From the NCBI GenBank assembly GCA_947165295.1, contig CAMUZU010000014.1, forward strand, positions 1 to 56,356: DNA of 56,356 nucleotides, given 5' to 3'. Positions 8,404-17,751 of the stretch are shown one piece after another; positions within the stretch are counted from its first letter, which is position 1; every line of letters starts with the position of its first letter. The stretch comes from an uncultured Selenomonadales bacterium (lineage in GTDB: Bacteria; Bacillota; Negativicutes; Selenomonadales; Selenomonadaceae). The position numbers were made by a program, and so were the translations under genes. The notes below the pieces were generated by a model. The model was not told where the DNA came from. It was given only the letters and a program-made list of their open reading frames with translations, and searched no databases.

Positions 8404-11400
8404 TCAATTTTCGCCGATAAAATGCTTCAAATGCTCGACGAACAGCTTCAAAAACCGTTTTACACTGCTTGATTCGTAAGCTTTGCGCTGATATTCGACG
8501 GAAATCGTCACTGAATCGGCATTTTCCATCAAATAAATGTCGAAATGACCCGCAACGGCCGGATTTTCGCTCGTCAAAGGAATTTCCGTCGGCAAAAAGC
8601 CCTTCAGCGACTGCGAATCGCCCAAATCGGCCACGTAATTGACCAAAATCGCGTCGCGCAAGGCAATATTGTCCTCAGAACTGTAATCGCAGATGCTGTT
8701 TGCGAAACTTTCGGCGACTTGACGGCTAATTTCCTGCAAAAGGCGTTCATTCGACGGAAAATCGTCCAGATTGACCGCGACGGGCAAAATTTTGAAAATC
8801 AAGCCTACAGAATCCTGAATATACGCTTCGACGCGGTTATTATTGAGAAAATCGACGCGTATAAAGCTTTTTTGGCAGTAATCGCGCATTGCAAGCACGG
8901 CAGCGGCTATCGAAATGACGTTTCGCGAAAATCCGAGACGTTTTTCGGCGTTTGACATGCTTTCAACGCTAATTTCGGGGTCAAAATCCGTTTCGCCGAG
9001 GTCAGAATCCCAAGAATCGCAATCCGGAGTCGGAAACTCACACCAATTTCGCCCTTCAAACAGGTTTTGGAAGTATTTTTTCGCCTCCGCGTACTCATCC
9101 GAATGAAATTTCGCGCTTTCCTTCGCCAGATAAGCATAAAAATGGTCGTCGGCAAGCGTTTCGCCGTGATATGCCTTTGAAATGTTTTCCAACAAGACGC
9201 CCAGCGATGTTCCGTCCGAAATTGTGTGGTGCATGTCGACGAACAGATACAACGTCTCATCGCATTTGAAGATTTTCGCACGGAAAAGCGGCTCATTGAA
9301 CAGATTAAACGGCTTGAGCAACGTTTTCGACAGTTTTTCAACGTCAGCGGCAGAAATTTCCTCAATTTCGACGGGCGGAAGGCTGTTTGAACGAATTTTT
9401 TGCACGATATTGCCTTCGTCGTCGAAATCAAAGACCGAATTCAACGCGGGATGATGATTTGCGACTTTTTCGACCGCTGCTGCCAATTTTTCGGCGTTTA
9501 ACTTCGCATCGAGCCGATAAAAGCCCGAAAGATTGTACATCGTCGAGTTCACGTTCAAAAATTGGTAATCAATCATCTGAATTTGCGCTGCGGTGGCCGG
9601 AATTTCTTTTTTTCGCGCCTGAAACTCGAATTCTGCAATGTTTTCGCGCTTGCGAGCGGAAATTTCTTCCGAAATCAACCGTGCGGTCTTGTTTTTGAAA
9701 ATATCTTTCGCGCTGAGGCCGTCAACGCCCGCCGTAAGCATGACAATCATCGATTTTATCGAATCGCCGCCGAGAAAATAGAAATCATCGTTCCTGCCGA
9801 CGGATTTTTCGTCCAAACCGAGGACTTTTGCGAATGCGGAGCAGATTTTTCGTTCAATTTCGTTGATCGGAGGCTCATATTTGCTTTGACGCACGGAAAA
9901 ATTCGGCGTCGGCAACAATTTCCTGTCGATTTTGCCCGAAGGAGTCATCGGCATCGCTTCCAGACGCACAAAAACCGCAGGAATCATGTAATCGGCCAAA
10001 GTTTTGCTCAAAAATTGCTTCAAAGCGGCTTCGTCGACGATTTTCGCGCTTGTGTAGTACAAAACGAGCGTATTTTTTTTGACTTCGGCTATCGCGTGGA
10101 CAATTTCGGGGAATTTTGCGGCGCAATTTTCAATTTCGCCCAGTTCAATCCGAAAACCGCGCAATTTGACCTGAAAATCGATTCGTCCGCAGAATTCGAG
10201 CTGATTTTCTTCGTTATAACGCGCAAGATCGCCCGTGTGATAAATTTTGACCGTTTTTCCGTCGAAAATCTCAGTTTCGGCGAATTTTTCGGCCGTAAGT
10301 TCGGGTTTTTTCCAATATCCGGCCGAAATTTGCGCTCCGGCAAGGCAAAGTTCGCCAATCATGCCGCGAGGAAGCAATTTATTGCTTTTGTCGACGATAA
10401 AAGCCGCGCAATTGTAATTCGGACGGCCAATCGGTATCATCGAATTGTAATTTTTGCCGCGTTCAACCTCAAAATACGTCGCGCCAACGGTAAATTCCGT
10501 CGGTCCGTAGGCGTTGAAGACTTTTCCGCTGATATTTGGCGGATTTGTCATCGCTTCGCCGCCCAAAACGATATAATTTACGTCGAGCGGGCTGTTTTTG
10601 TCGGTCAAAAGCTGTCCAAAACGCGTCGAATAGCTTCCGCCGTTGATTTTATGGCGCGAAATGAAGTTTCTCATCTCAAAAACGTCGCGTCGAGCCTCTT
10701 CAGGGACGATAAAAACCGTTCCGCCGACCGTCAACGTCGGAAATAAGTCCTCAATCGACGCGTCGAAAGCAAAATTCGGGTGCAAACTGATTCGGCTTTG
10801 CTCATTCAGCCCGAATTTCTTCGCGATAACGTAAGAAAAGTTCAACAAAGCCTTGTGTTGAATCACGACGCCTTTGGGTTTGCCCGTTGAGCCGCTCGTG
10901 TAAATCATATACGCGAGATTTTCGGGTTTTGCGGTCAAAATTTCGTGTTCAGGAGCGTTTTTGGTCGAAATTTCGGCAAAAAGTTTGTCGGTGAGCGTGA
11001 TTTTCGCTTCAGAATCGGCAATCATGTACGAAATTCGCTCTGCGGGGTAGTCCAAATCGATTGGAACGTAAGCCGCGCCGATTTTTTGCACGCCAAGCAC
11101 TGCCGCAACGAAATTTTTCGTCCTTGACATGCGAATTGCAATGAAATCGTCTTCGCGAACGCCATTTTCGAGCAACCAGGCCGAAATTTTGTCGGAAATC
11201 GTGTCCAACTCGGCGTAAGTCATCGAAAATTCGTCATCAGCGACTGAAATTTGATTCGGACGCGCCTTAACCTGCCGTTTGAAGAGATTAAGCCACGTTT
11301 CGGACGTGTCGAAGTCGAATTTTTCGCCTTGCGACAGCGAAATTACGTTTTTTGCGTCCTCAACGGTCATATGCGGCAAAGAATTTAACTTCGCGTCGGG

Positions 11401-14400
11401 TTTTTCGGCAATTTCGACGATATAATTCCTCATCAACGCGATAATTCGGTTGACTTCGGCCGGTCTGTGACGTTTCGGGTCGAAAGAAAAGACAATTTCC
11501 GCGCTGTCGTCGGATTTTATCGTCGCATCGAAGCCAAAACCGCCGAAATGTTCTTCGCGAACGAGTTTTGGCTGCAAAATCGACAATTTTGGCGCGTCAT
11601 CGCCGTAATTTTCAATCGAAACGACCGAAAAAATCAATCCGTCGCTCATTCCGACCGATTTTTGAATTTCAGCGAGCGGACAGAAGTCAAATTCGTTGCT
11701 CTCTGTCGATTGACGGTGTAAATCGCTCAAAATTTCGCTTGCGGTGGAGTTTTTGTCCGTTTTTATGCGCACAGGCACGGAATTTATGAACAAACCGACC
11801 AAATTTGACACGTCGAAGGCGAATTTGTCTCTTCCGGAAACGACATTTGCAAAAACAACATCGTCAAGGCGGCAAACCGTTTGCAAAACCATGCCCCAAA
11901 CCAATTCGAGACCGTTTGCAAGCGTCGCATCGACGTTTCGGCAGACTTTTTCGAGCTTTTTGAGCGTTTCGGCGTCAAAATTCACGATAATTTGACTGTC
12001 GGGGCACTGTTCGGCGGCAGAAATCGTCCCGTAACTCGGAATTTCGGCTTTATTTTCGTATCCGTCGAGCAATCTGCGGAAATATTCGACTGCGGCGGGC
12101 GTATCTTTTGAAATAAGTTCGCGAACGGCCGTTTCGTAAGCTCCGTCGGCAGTTTTTTCGACCGAAATCGCCTGATTCGCACGCGCAGACAGCAAAAATC
12201 GCTCAAAATCGCTCAAATAAGTGTCCACACACCAGCCGTCAACGATTATGTGGTGCGTTGCGATTATCAAATAGCAACTTTCGGCTGAAATTTTCGCGCA
12301 AACGAACTGAACGAGCGATTTTTCCTGCAAATCGAAGCCGTTAATCAAAATTTCGTCGCGAATTTCTTGCGCGGCGGCAAATTTATCGTCTCGATCGCTC
12401 AAATCGACCATTTTCAGCGGAATTTTTCGGTTTGTAATCGCTTGACGGTAAATCGAAACGCCTTCATGAATAATTGCCGTCCGAAAAACTTCATTTTTCT
12501 CCGCCAAAGCGTCAATCGCAAGCCGAAGTTCGCTTTCAGTCGGCAAAAAGTCCAATTTGTAGATGTCGACGAGCCGATAAGCCGGTTTTTTCGGATTCGT
12601 GACGTGTTCGAGCAACATTCCGGCCTGCATCGGCGTCAACGGGTAAATTCTCTGCAGTTTTTCGCCGCGTTCGGCGAATTTTTCGGTCACAAATTGGAAT
12701 TCTGACGCGCTCCACTGCGTTTCGCCAAGGTCTGAAGCCGTAATTATCGGTTTTGCGGCCTCAAGATGTGCCGTCAACTGCTTAATTTGCGTTAAAATCT
12801 CCATCGCGAACGATTTTGCAAGCGTTTCGTCGCAAATTTCGAGGTTGTAACCGAGCCAAAGCGAAAATTTTCCGTCGTCAATCAAACAATTTATCGCCAA
12901 ATCGCATCCGTCGCAGTTTTTTTCGGATTGATAGTCCAAACCGCTTGAAAAACCGTCCTCAATGTCGGGTTCAAAGTACTTTCCGTGCGTTTTTTCGCCC
13001 GAAACGTCGCCGAGATAGTTAAAAACGACCTTCGGAACGCGATTTTTTTCAAATTCAAGCGGGTTTTGCCCGTCAATGAACGCCAAAATGTTGTATCCGA
13101 CGCCTTTATTGGGCACGCGACGAAGATTTTCTTTGACATTTAGCAAATCCGACACCAAATCGCCGCTTAAATCCTCAATTACGACGGGATAAATCGACGT
13201 AAACCAGCCGACAGTGCGATCCGTCAAAATTTCCGCGCCGATATGCTCTCTGCCGTGGCCTTCGAGCTGAATTGACAGCGAATTTTTGCCGAAAATCTTG
13301 CGATAACTGCGTCCGACGGCCGAAATCAGCAAATCATTGACTTCAAGGCCGTAAATCGACAATTTTGCCGCCAAAAATTGCTCCGTAGACGATTTTTCGA
13401 GCGAAACGTTGAGCAAATTGAACTTCCGAGCGTAATTTTTGCCTTCTGAGGTCTCAAGCGCAAGCATTTTGCGTTCAACGGCCTGCCAATACGGAATTTC
13501 ACGCGACAAAGCGAAGCTGTCACGATATTTTTTCATCGCAAGCGCGTAATCTTGATAAGAATTCGTTTTCTGCGGAAGATTTTCGCCGTTTAACGCCGTT
13601 TCAAGGTCTGAAAGCAAAATTCGCCAGCTGATGCCGTCAATAATCGTGTGATGAGCCGTTATGAAGAACAAATCGCGATTTTTTCCCGCGTGAATGACCG
13701 CTGAACGCACCAAAGCGGCCTCAATCGTCAAATTCGACTGAATTTCTTCGCACAAAGCCCGAATTTCTTCGCGATTGTCGCGTTCAAGGGCAAATTCTTC
13801 GATTTTTATGCGCGTATCGGCCGATTTTACGAACAAATGACCGTCAACAATGACCGCACGCAACATATCATGCTGAAAAGTCAACTTATCGAAGGCATTT
13901 TGCAGTTTCGGAAGATTTATTTTGCCTTTCCACGCCAAAAGCGTCGATTGATTGAAATATTTTGCGTCCGGAAGCTGTAAATCCTTGTAAAAACGGAAAA
14001 TCGCGCTGTCTTCGACCTGTCCGACGAAAGATTCTTGCGAAATTTCGATTTCACAGCCGATTTTGCAATTCAAAGCAATTTTTTCGACGGTTTTAAGCCG
14101 CAAAACGTCGTTTGCCTTCACGAAAAGGCCTTTTTCGCGCAAAATGCTGACCAAACGAATCGCTTTTATCGAATCGCCGCCGAGTTCAAAGAAATTATCG
14201 GTCGCTCCGACTTGAATTTGGCCGCCGAGGCTCTGAATCATGCAATTTGCAACGATTTTTTCGGTTTCCGTGCGCGGTTCGACGTATTTTTTCGTACTTT
14301 TAACGTCAGGATCGGGCAAAAGTTTCTTATCGAGCTTGCCGTTGGGCGTCATCGGCATTTTTTCGAGGCAAATGAATATCGACGGCACCATATAATCCGC

Positions 14401-15768
14401 CAAAGTCTCGCTCAAGAAGCTTTTTAAGGCATTTTCGTCAATTTTTTGCGTCGAAGTGTAGTAAAGCACGAGAAAATCGCGTTTAACGTCCGCCGCAACC
14501 TCCGAAATGCCCGAAAATTGCGCTGCACGAGTCTCAATTTCGCCCAATTCAATCCGATAGCCGCGAAATTTGACTTGAAAATCGATTCGGCCGCAAAATT
14601 CAAGCTGATTATCGGAATTATAGCGCGCAAGGTCGCCCGTGTGATAAATTTTGACCGTTTTTCCGTCGAAAAGCTCAATATCGGCGAATTTTTCGGCCGT
14701 AAGTTCGGGTTTTTTCCAATATCCGGCCGAAATTTGCGGTCCGGCAAGACAAAGTTCGCCAATTTCGCCGAGCGGGAGCAATTTATTGCTTTTGTCGACG
14801 ATAAAAGCCGCGCAATTGTCCAAAGGACGCCCAATCGGTATCGGATTGTAATTTTTTCCGCGTTCAAGCTCAAAATACGTCGCATCAACGGTAAATTCCG
14901 TCGGTCCGTAGGCGTTGAAGACTTTTCCGCGCACATTTGGCACGGAAATCATCGCTTCGCCGCCCAAAACGATATAATTCACGTCAATTTGGTGGTTTTC
15001 GTCGGTCAAAAGCTGTCCAAAACGCGTCGAATAGCTTCCGCCGTTGATTTTATGGCGCGAAATGAAGTTTCTCATCTCAAAAACGTCGCGTCGAGCCTCT
15101 TCAGGGACGATAAAAACCGTTCCGCCGACCGTCAACGTCGGAAATAAGTCCTCAATCGACGCGTCGAAAGCAAAATTCGGGTGCAAACTGATTCGGCTTT
15201 GCTCATTCAGCCCGAATTTCTTCGCGATAACGTAAGAAAAGTTCAACAAAGCCTTGTGTTGAATCACGACGCCTTTGGGTTTGCCCGTTGAGCCGCTCGT
15301 GTAAATCATATACGCGAGATTTTCGGGTTTTGCGGTCAAAATTTCGTGTTTCGGAGCGTTTTTGGTCGAAATTTCGGCAAAAAGTTTGTCGGTGAGCGTA
15401 ATTTTCGCCTCAGAATCGTAAATCATGTACGAAATTCGCTCTGCGGGATAGTCCAAATCGATTGGAACGTAAGCCGCGCCGATTTTTTGCACTCCGATGG
15501 CCGCCGCAATGAAATTTTTCGTCCTGGACATGCGAATTGCAACGAAATCGTCTTCGCGAACGCCATTTTCGAGTAACCAGGCCGAAATTTTATCGGAAAT
15601 CGTATCCAACTCGGCGTAAGTCATCGAAAATTGGTCATCAGCGACTGAAATTTGATTCGGACGCGCCTTAACCTGCCGTTTGAAGAGATTAAGCCACGTT
15701 TCGGACGTGTCGAAGTCGAATTTTTCACCATAAGACACGTCGAGAATCTTTTTTAACGCAGAATCCAT
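8404..15768 (-). CDS. Nonribosomal peptide synthetase, A-PCP-E-C-A-PCP-C (2454 aa)
   Basis: A two-module synthetase with no loading condensation domain. A1 (residues about 14-485) has YTSGSTGKPKG, NAYGPTE and YHTGDLARY. PCP1 has FFELGGDS (Ser533). An epimerization domain (about 585-1010) has HHTIIDGISWRIL at 706 plus TVGWFTSIYP and FNYLGD. C (about 1035-1470) has HHIIVDG at 1172. A2 runs from about 1481 to 1950. PCP2 has FYFLGGDS (Ser2003). The terminal C domain (about 2055-2454) has HHTISDG at 2180. There is no thioesterase or reductase. Specificity residues read by alignment to PheA give D-A-E-S-V-G-A-V-D-K for A1 and D-A-E-S-V-G-A-V-G-K for A2. The Glu at the third position suggests a basic amino acid such as Lys/Orn, but this is weak. 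The expected product is a D-X1-X2 unit passed by the last C domain to an unknown acceptor. Confidence 0.96.
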   Translation of the reverse strand: MDSALKKILDVSYGEKFDFDTSETWLNLFKRQVKARPNQISVADDQFSMTYAELDTISDKISAWLLENGVREDDFVAIRMSRTKNFIAAAIGVQKIGAAYVPIDLDYPAERISYMIYDSEAKITLTDKLFAEISTKNAPKHEILTAKPENLAYMIYTSGSTGKPKGVVIQHKALLNFSYVIAKKFGLNEQSRISLHPNFAFDASIEDLFPTLTVGGTVFIVPEEARRDVFEMRNFISRHKINGGSYSTRFGQLLTDENHQIDVNYIVLGGEAMISVPNVRGKVFNAYGPTEFTVDATYFELERGKNYNPIPIGRPLDNCAAFIVDKSNKLLPLGEIGELCLAGPQISAGYWKKPELTAEKFADIELFDGKTVKIYHTGDLARYNSDNQLEFCGRIDFQVKFRGYRIELGEIETRAAQFSGISEVAADVKRDFLVLYYTSTQKIDENALKSFLSETLADYMVPSIFICLEKMPMTPNGKLDKKLLPDPDVKSTKKYVEPRTETEKIVANCMIQSLGGQIQVGATDNFFELGGDSIKAIRLVSILREKGLFVKANDVLRLKTVEKIALNCKIGCEIEISQESFVGQVEDSAIFRFYKDLQLPDAKYFNQSTLLAWKGKINLPKLQNAFDKLTFQHDMLRAVIVDGHLFVKSADTRIKIEEFALERDNREEIRALCEEIQSNLTIEAALVRSAVIHAGKNRDLFFITAHHTIIDGISWRILLSDLETALNGENLPQKTNSYQDYALAMKKYRDSFALSREIPYWQAVERKMLALETSEGKNYARKFNLLNVSLEKSSTEQFLAAKLSIYGLEVNDLLISAVGRSYRKIFGKNSLSIQLEGHGREHIGAEILTDRTVGWFTSIYPVVIEDLSGDLVSDLLNVKENLRRVPNKGVGYNILAFIDGQNPLEFEKNRVPKVVFNYLGDVSGEKTHGKYFEPDIEDGFSSGLDYQSEKNCDGCDLAINCLIDDGKFSLWLGYNLEICDETLAKSFAMEILTQIKQLTAHLEAAKPIITASDLGETQWSASEFQFVTEKFAERGEKLQRIYPLTPMQAGMLLEHVTNPKKPAYRLVDIYKLDFLPTESELRLAIDALAEKNEVFRTAIIHEGVSIYRQAITNRKIPLKMVDLSDRDDKFAAAQEIRDEILINGFDLQEKSLVQFVCAKISAESCYLIIATHHIIVDGWCVDTYLSDFERFLLSARANQAISVEKTADGAYETAVRELISKDTPAAVEYFRRLLDGYENKAEIPSYGTISAAEQCPDSQIIVNFDAETLKKLEKVCRNVDATLANGLELVWGMVLQTVCRLDDVVFANVVSGRDKFAFDVSNLVGLFINSVPVRIKTDKNSTASEILSDLHRQSTESNEFDFCPLAEIQKSVGMSDGLIFSVVSIENYGDDAPKLSILQPKLVREEHFGGFGFDATIKSDDSAEIVFSFDPKRHRPAEVNRIIALMRNYIVEIAEKPDAKLNSLPHMTVEDAKNVISLSQGEKFDFDTSETWLNLFKRQVKARPNQISVADDEFSMTYAELDTISDKISAWLLENGVREDDFIAIRMSRTKNFVAAVLGVQKIGAAYVPIDLDYPAERISYMIADSEAKITLTDKLFAEISTKNAPEHEILTAKPENLAYMIYTSGSTGKPKGVVIQHKALLNFSYVIAKKFGLNEQSRISLHPNFAFDASIEDLFPTLTVGGTVFIVPEEARRDVFEMRNFISRHKINGGSYSTRFGQLLTDKNSPLDVNYIVLGGEAMTNPPNISGKVFNAYGPTEFTVGATYFEVERGKNYNSMIPIGRPNYNCAAFIVDKSNKLLPRGMIGELCLAGAQISAGYWKKPELTAEKFAETEIFDGKTVKIYHTGDLARYNEENQLEFCGRIDFQVKLRGFRIELGEIENCAAKFPEIVHAIAEVKKNTLVLYYTSAKIVDEAALKQFLSKTLADYMIPAVFVRLEAMPMTPSGKIDRKLLPTPNFSVRQSKYEPPINEIERKICSAFAKVLGLDEKSVGRNDDFYFLGGDSIKSMIVMLTAGVDGLSAKDIFKNKTARLISEEISARKRENIAEFEFQARKKEIPATAAQIQMIDYQFLNVNSTMYNLSGFYRLDAKLNAEKLAAAVEKVANHHPALNSVFDFDDEGNIVQKIRSNSLPPVEIEEISAADVEKLSKTLLKPFNLFNEPLFRAKIFKCDETLYLFVDMHHTISDGTSLGVLLENISKAYHGETLADDHFYAYLAKESAKFHSDEYAEAKKYFQNLFEGRNWCEFPTPDCDSWDSDLGETDFDPEISVESMSNAEKRLGFSRNVISIAAAVLAMRDYCQKSFIRVDFLNNNRVEAYIQDSVGLIFKILPVAVNLDDFPSNERLLQEISRQVAESFANSICDYSSEDNIALRDAILVNYVADLGDSQSLKGFLPTEIPLTSENPAVAGHFDIYLMENADSVTISVEYQRKAYESSSVKRFLKLFVEHLKHFIGEN
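10130..11328 (-). repeat. Direct repeat, copy 2 (second adenylation domain of the NRPS)
   Basis: This stretch encodes the A2 core and is almost identical in DNA to 14531-15729 (offset 4401 bp). The part from about 10624 to 10960 looks identical base for base. Differences cluster around the specificity loop near 10400-10620 and at the C-terminal end. Confidence 0.85.
14531..15729 (-). repeat. Direct repeat, copy 1 (first adenylation domain of the NRPS)
   Basis: Partner of the repeat at 10130-11328. Both begin at the shared GEKFDFDTSETW sequence and end near RIELGEIE. Such close identity within one gene points to recent duplication or gene conversion. Confidence 0.85.
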
Positions 15769-15804
15769 GTTTTCACTTCCTTAAACAAAAAAAAATAGCA
15801 TTGC

Positions 15805-15836
15805 GGACGCGATTTTAGCATAAAAAATCGTTTTGC
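15805..15836 (-). promoter_or_regulatory. Candidate promoter of the NRPS operon
   Basis: On the minus strand TTTTGC, a 17-nt spacer and TAAAAT lie about 45 nt before the NRPS start codon. The start itself has a GGAAGTG SD. The -35 box is a poor match. This gap of 131 bp also holds the divergent SIMPL promoter. Confidence 0.5.
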
Positions 15837-15851
15837 AAAAGGTTTTTTTGC

Positions 15852-15880
15852 TTGATTCGGCGTGTCAAACGTAATAAAAT
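15852..15880 (+). promoter_or_regulatory. Promoter of the SIMPL-domain gene
   Basis: TTGATT at 15852-15857, a 17-nt spacer and TAAAAT at 15875-15880, followed by a GAGGTG SD and ATG at 15900. The spacer nearly repeats that of the promoter at 6354-6382. Confidence 0.75.
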
Positions 15881-15899
15881 CGTTTTCGAGGTGATTTAC

Positions 15900-16595
15900 A
15901 TGCGAAAAATCATGTTCGCGACGATTTTAGCGGTGTTAATGACGTTTTCAACGAGTTTTGCGGCCGAAAATGTGAATTCACCGCCGATAATTTCAGTAAA
16001 CGGCGATGGATTCGTCGAAATGATGCCCGACAGAGCGAAAATTTCAATCGGAGTGGTCACAAACGCAAAAAATCCGTCCGAAGCGCAAAATTTGAACGCT
16101 CAGGCGGCAAAATCGGTGATTAATTCGATAATCGGGCTTGGAATCGAGCGAAAAAACGTTTCGACGAGCAATTTCAGCATATATCCGACGCGAAACGGCG
16201 TGAAAAACGAAATTTCGGGCTACGAAGCGACGAATTTGGTCACGATAACCGTTGATGACGTGAATTTGGTCGGAAAAATCATTGATTCGGCGTTAAAAAG
16301 CGGTGCGAATCACGTTGACGGCGTGAATTTCGGATTGCGCGACAAAAATTCGGCTCAAGATGAAGCGATTAGGCTTGCAATTCTTGATGCGAAGCACAAA
16401 GCGGAGGTTGCGGCGGCCGTTTTGGGCAAAAAAATCGTTGGCGTGCGCAATATTTCGTTGAATTCGAGTTCGATAAGCCCGCGAAATTACAAAATGGCAC
16501 GTGCGGCGGCTGATTCGGCTGATTTTGAGACTCCAATTGAGTCCGGAACGGTGAATTGCTCTGCAAATGTGCATGTTGAGTTTGAAATCGGCTGA
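15900..16595 (+). CDS. SIMPL-domain (DUF541) exported protein
   Basis: This 231-residue protein has a signal peptide (MRKIMFATILAVLMTF, then cleavage after SFAAE). The mature part begins ISVNGDGFVEMMPDRAKISI, the usual opening of SIMPL/DUF541 proteins, and continues with SNFSIYPTR near residue 95, SGYEATNLVTI and a C-terminal NVHVEFEIG. Family members are periplasmic or cell-surface proteins, some linked to stress, with no agreed biochemical activity. The ATG at 15900 is chosen over an upstream in-frame codon because it has the SD, promoter and signal peptide. It stands alone between a promoter and a terminator. Confidence 0.88.
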   Translation: MRKIMFATILAVLMTFSTSFAAENVNSPPIISVNGDGFVEMMPDRAKISIGVVTNAKNPSEAQNLNAQAAKSVINSIIGLGIERKNVSTSNFSIYPTRNGVKNEISGYEATNLVTITVDDVNLVGKIIDSALKSGANHVDGVNFGLRDKNSAQDEAIRLAILDAKHKAEVAAAVLGKKIVGVRNISLNSSSISPRNYKMARAAADSADFETPIESGTVNCSANVHVEFEIG

Positions 16596-16611
16596 TTTTG
16601 GGCAAAAAAAA

Positions 16612-16646
16612 TCCCTCGGCGCGTTGTCGAGGGACGTTTTTTTTTA
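16612..16646. terminator. Bidirectional terminator, SIMPL gene / esterase gene
   Basis: TCCCTCG and CGAGGGA form a hairpin around GCGCGTTGT. It has a T-run on the right (plus strand) and an A-run on the left (T-run for the minus strand), so it can serve both convergent genes. Confidence 0.8.
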
Positions 16647-17618
16647 TTTTTGGAGACGTGAAGCAACGAAACTTTTAATTTCGGCGAAAGATTTTATGCT
16701 GTCGTCGAGTTCGGGCAGCAAAAGTGCGAAATCGTGCGACATTCCGCGGTAAATTGACAGCGTAACGTCCAAATTATCGGCCGAAGCCTTGCGCAAAAGC
16801 TCAATTCCGTCGTCAACGAACATTTCAAAGCCGCCAACTTGAATCAAAATCGGCGGAAGACCCGATAAATCGGCGTAAATCGGCGACAAACGCGGGTCAT
16901 CGGGCGAAATTTTGCCGTTGTAAGTCGGTTTGCAGACTTCGTTGTACATTTTCGGGTTCGTTACGCCCAAAATCAGGTCATTTTCGGCGTTTTTTGAGCG
17001 CGAAGGCAACGAAATTTCAAAAGTTGTCCACGGTGAAAGCAAAATCAGCAGTCCTGGTTGCGGTAAATCGTTCGATTTGAGGTAAAGAGCGAGTTCGATG
17101 GCCAAATTTCCGCCTGCAGAGTCGCCGAAAACGACAATTTCGTTCGGATCGACGCGTTTTATGAGTTCGCGATAGACTTTTACGGCGTCATTCAAGGCCG
17201 CAGGATAAATATTTTCGGGCGCAAGGCGATAATCGACCAAAAAAGCTTCGCGAGCGTCGCTCAAAACGGTTTGTTTGACTGCAAAATCGCGGTAAAGGTC
17301 GCCCAAACCGTCAATATAGCCGCCGCCGTGCAGTTGCAGGACGATTCGAGGCGAATTTTTGTTCGCGGGATTGGTTAAATGCTCAACTTTGACGCCGTCG
17401 ACGGTGATTTTTTCGTAAAACCAGCCGTCGGGCACGTTAAACGACGTTTTTTCTTCGCCGCGAAAGAATTTGGCCATTTTTTCGGCGACGTAAGCCTGTT
17501 TTGCGTCGTCGGAGAAGATTTTTCCCGAATTTGGGAGTTGCCAAGCGGGTTCTGCGAACGTTTTCGAGCCGAAAAGCACGCTCAAGACCAACGCGAGTGC
17601 AAAAAATGTTTTTTTCAA
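16644..17618 (-). CDS. Secreted alpha/beta-hydrolase, HSL-like esterase/lipase
   Basis: 324 residues with a signal peptide (MKKTFFALALVLSVLFGSKTFA). The hormone-sensitive-lipase type signature is plain: LHGGGYIDG (oxyanion hole) near residue 95, VDYRLAPEN, the nucleophile elbow GDSAGGN near residue 165, a catalytic Asp in the region after PPILIQVGG, and His in MSHDFALLLP. It is expected to hydrolyse short-chain or acetyl esters outside the cytoplasm; the substrate is unknown. It starts with TTG, supported by AGGTGATT just upstream. It appears to be a single-gene unit, divergent from alaS. Confidence 0.88.
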   Translation of the reverse strand: MKKTFFALALVLSVLFGSKTFAEPAWQLPNSGKIFSDDAKQAYVAEKMAKFFRGEEKTSFNVPDGWFYEKITVDGVKVEHLTNPANKNSPRIVLQLHGGGYIDGLGDLYRDFAVKQTVLSDAREAFLVDYRLAPENIYPAALNDAVKVYRELIKRVDPNEIVVFGDSAGGNLAIELALYLKSNDLPQPGLLILLSPWTTFEISLPSRSKNAENDLILGVTNPKMYNEVCKPTYNGKISPDDPRLSPIYADLSGLPPILIQVGGFEMFVDDGIELLRKASADNLDVTLSIYRGMSHDFALLLPELDDSIKSFAEIKSFVASRLQK

Positions 17619-17691
17619 GCTGAATCACCTCGTAAAAAGTTTGTTGAAGCGTTTTCGACGACGTTTGCGAAGTTCCTGCATAAAAGTTTGC

Positions 17692-17720
17692 GTGACGAAC
17701 GCAATTTGCTGTGCTATAAT
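17692..17720 (+). promoter_or_regulatory. Candidate alaS promoter
   Basis: A perfect TATAAT at 17715-17720 with GTGACG 17 nt upstream (17692-17697). Only about 30 nt separate the -10 from the start codon, leaving no room for a T-box leader. Confidence 0.6.
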
Positions 17721-17751
17721 GCGCGTCGCATAAACTTTTGGAGGCGATATT

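Noticed and set aside
9562..10746. 394-codon open frame on the plus strand
   Set aside because: Antisense to the NRPS A2 domain; a product of the codon bias of this genome. A matching one appears antisense to A1 because the two domains are repeats.
17619..17751. T-box riboswitch upstream of alaS
   Set aside because: The likely -10 box is only about 30 nt from the start codon, so there is no room for a leader, and no T-box consensus was seen.
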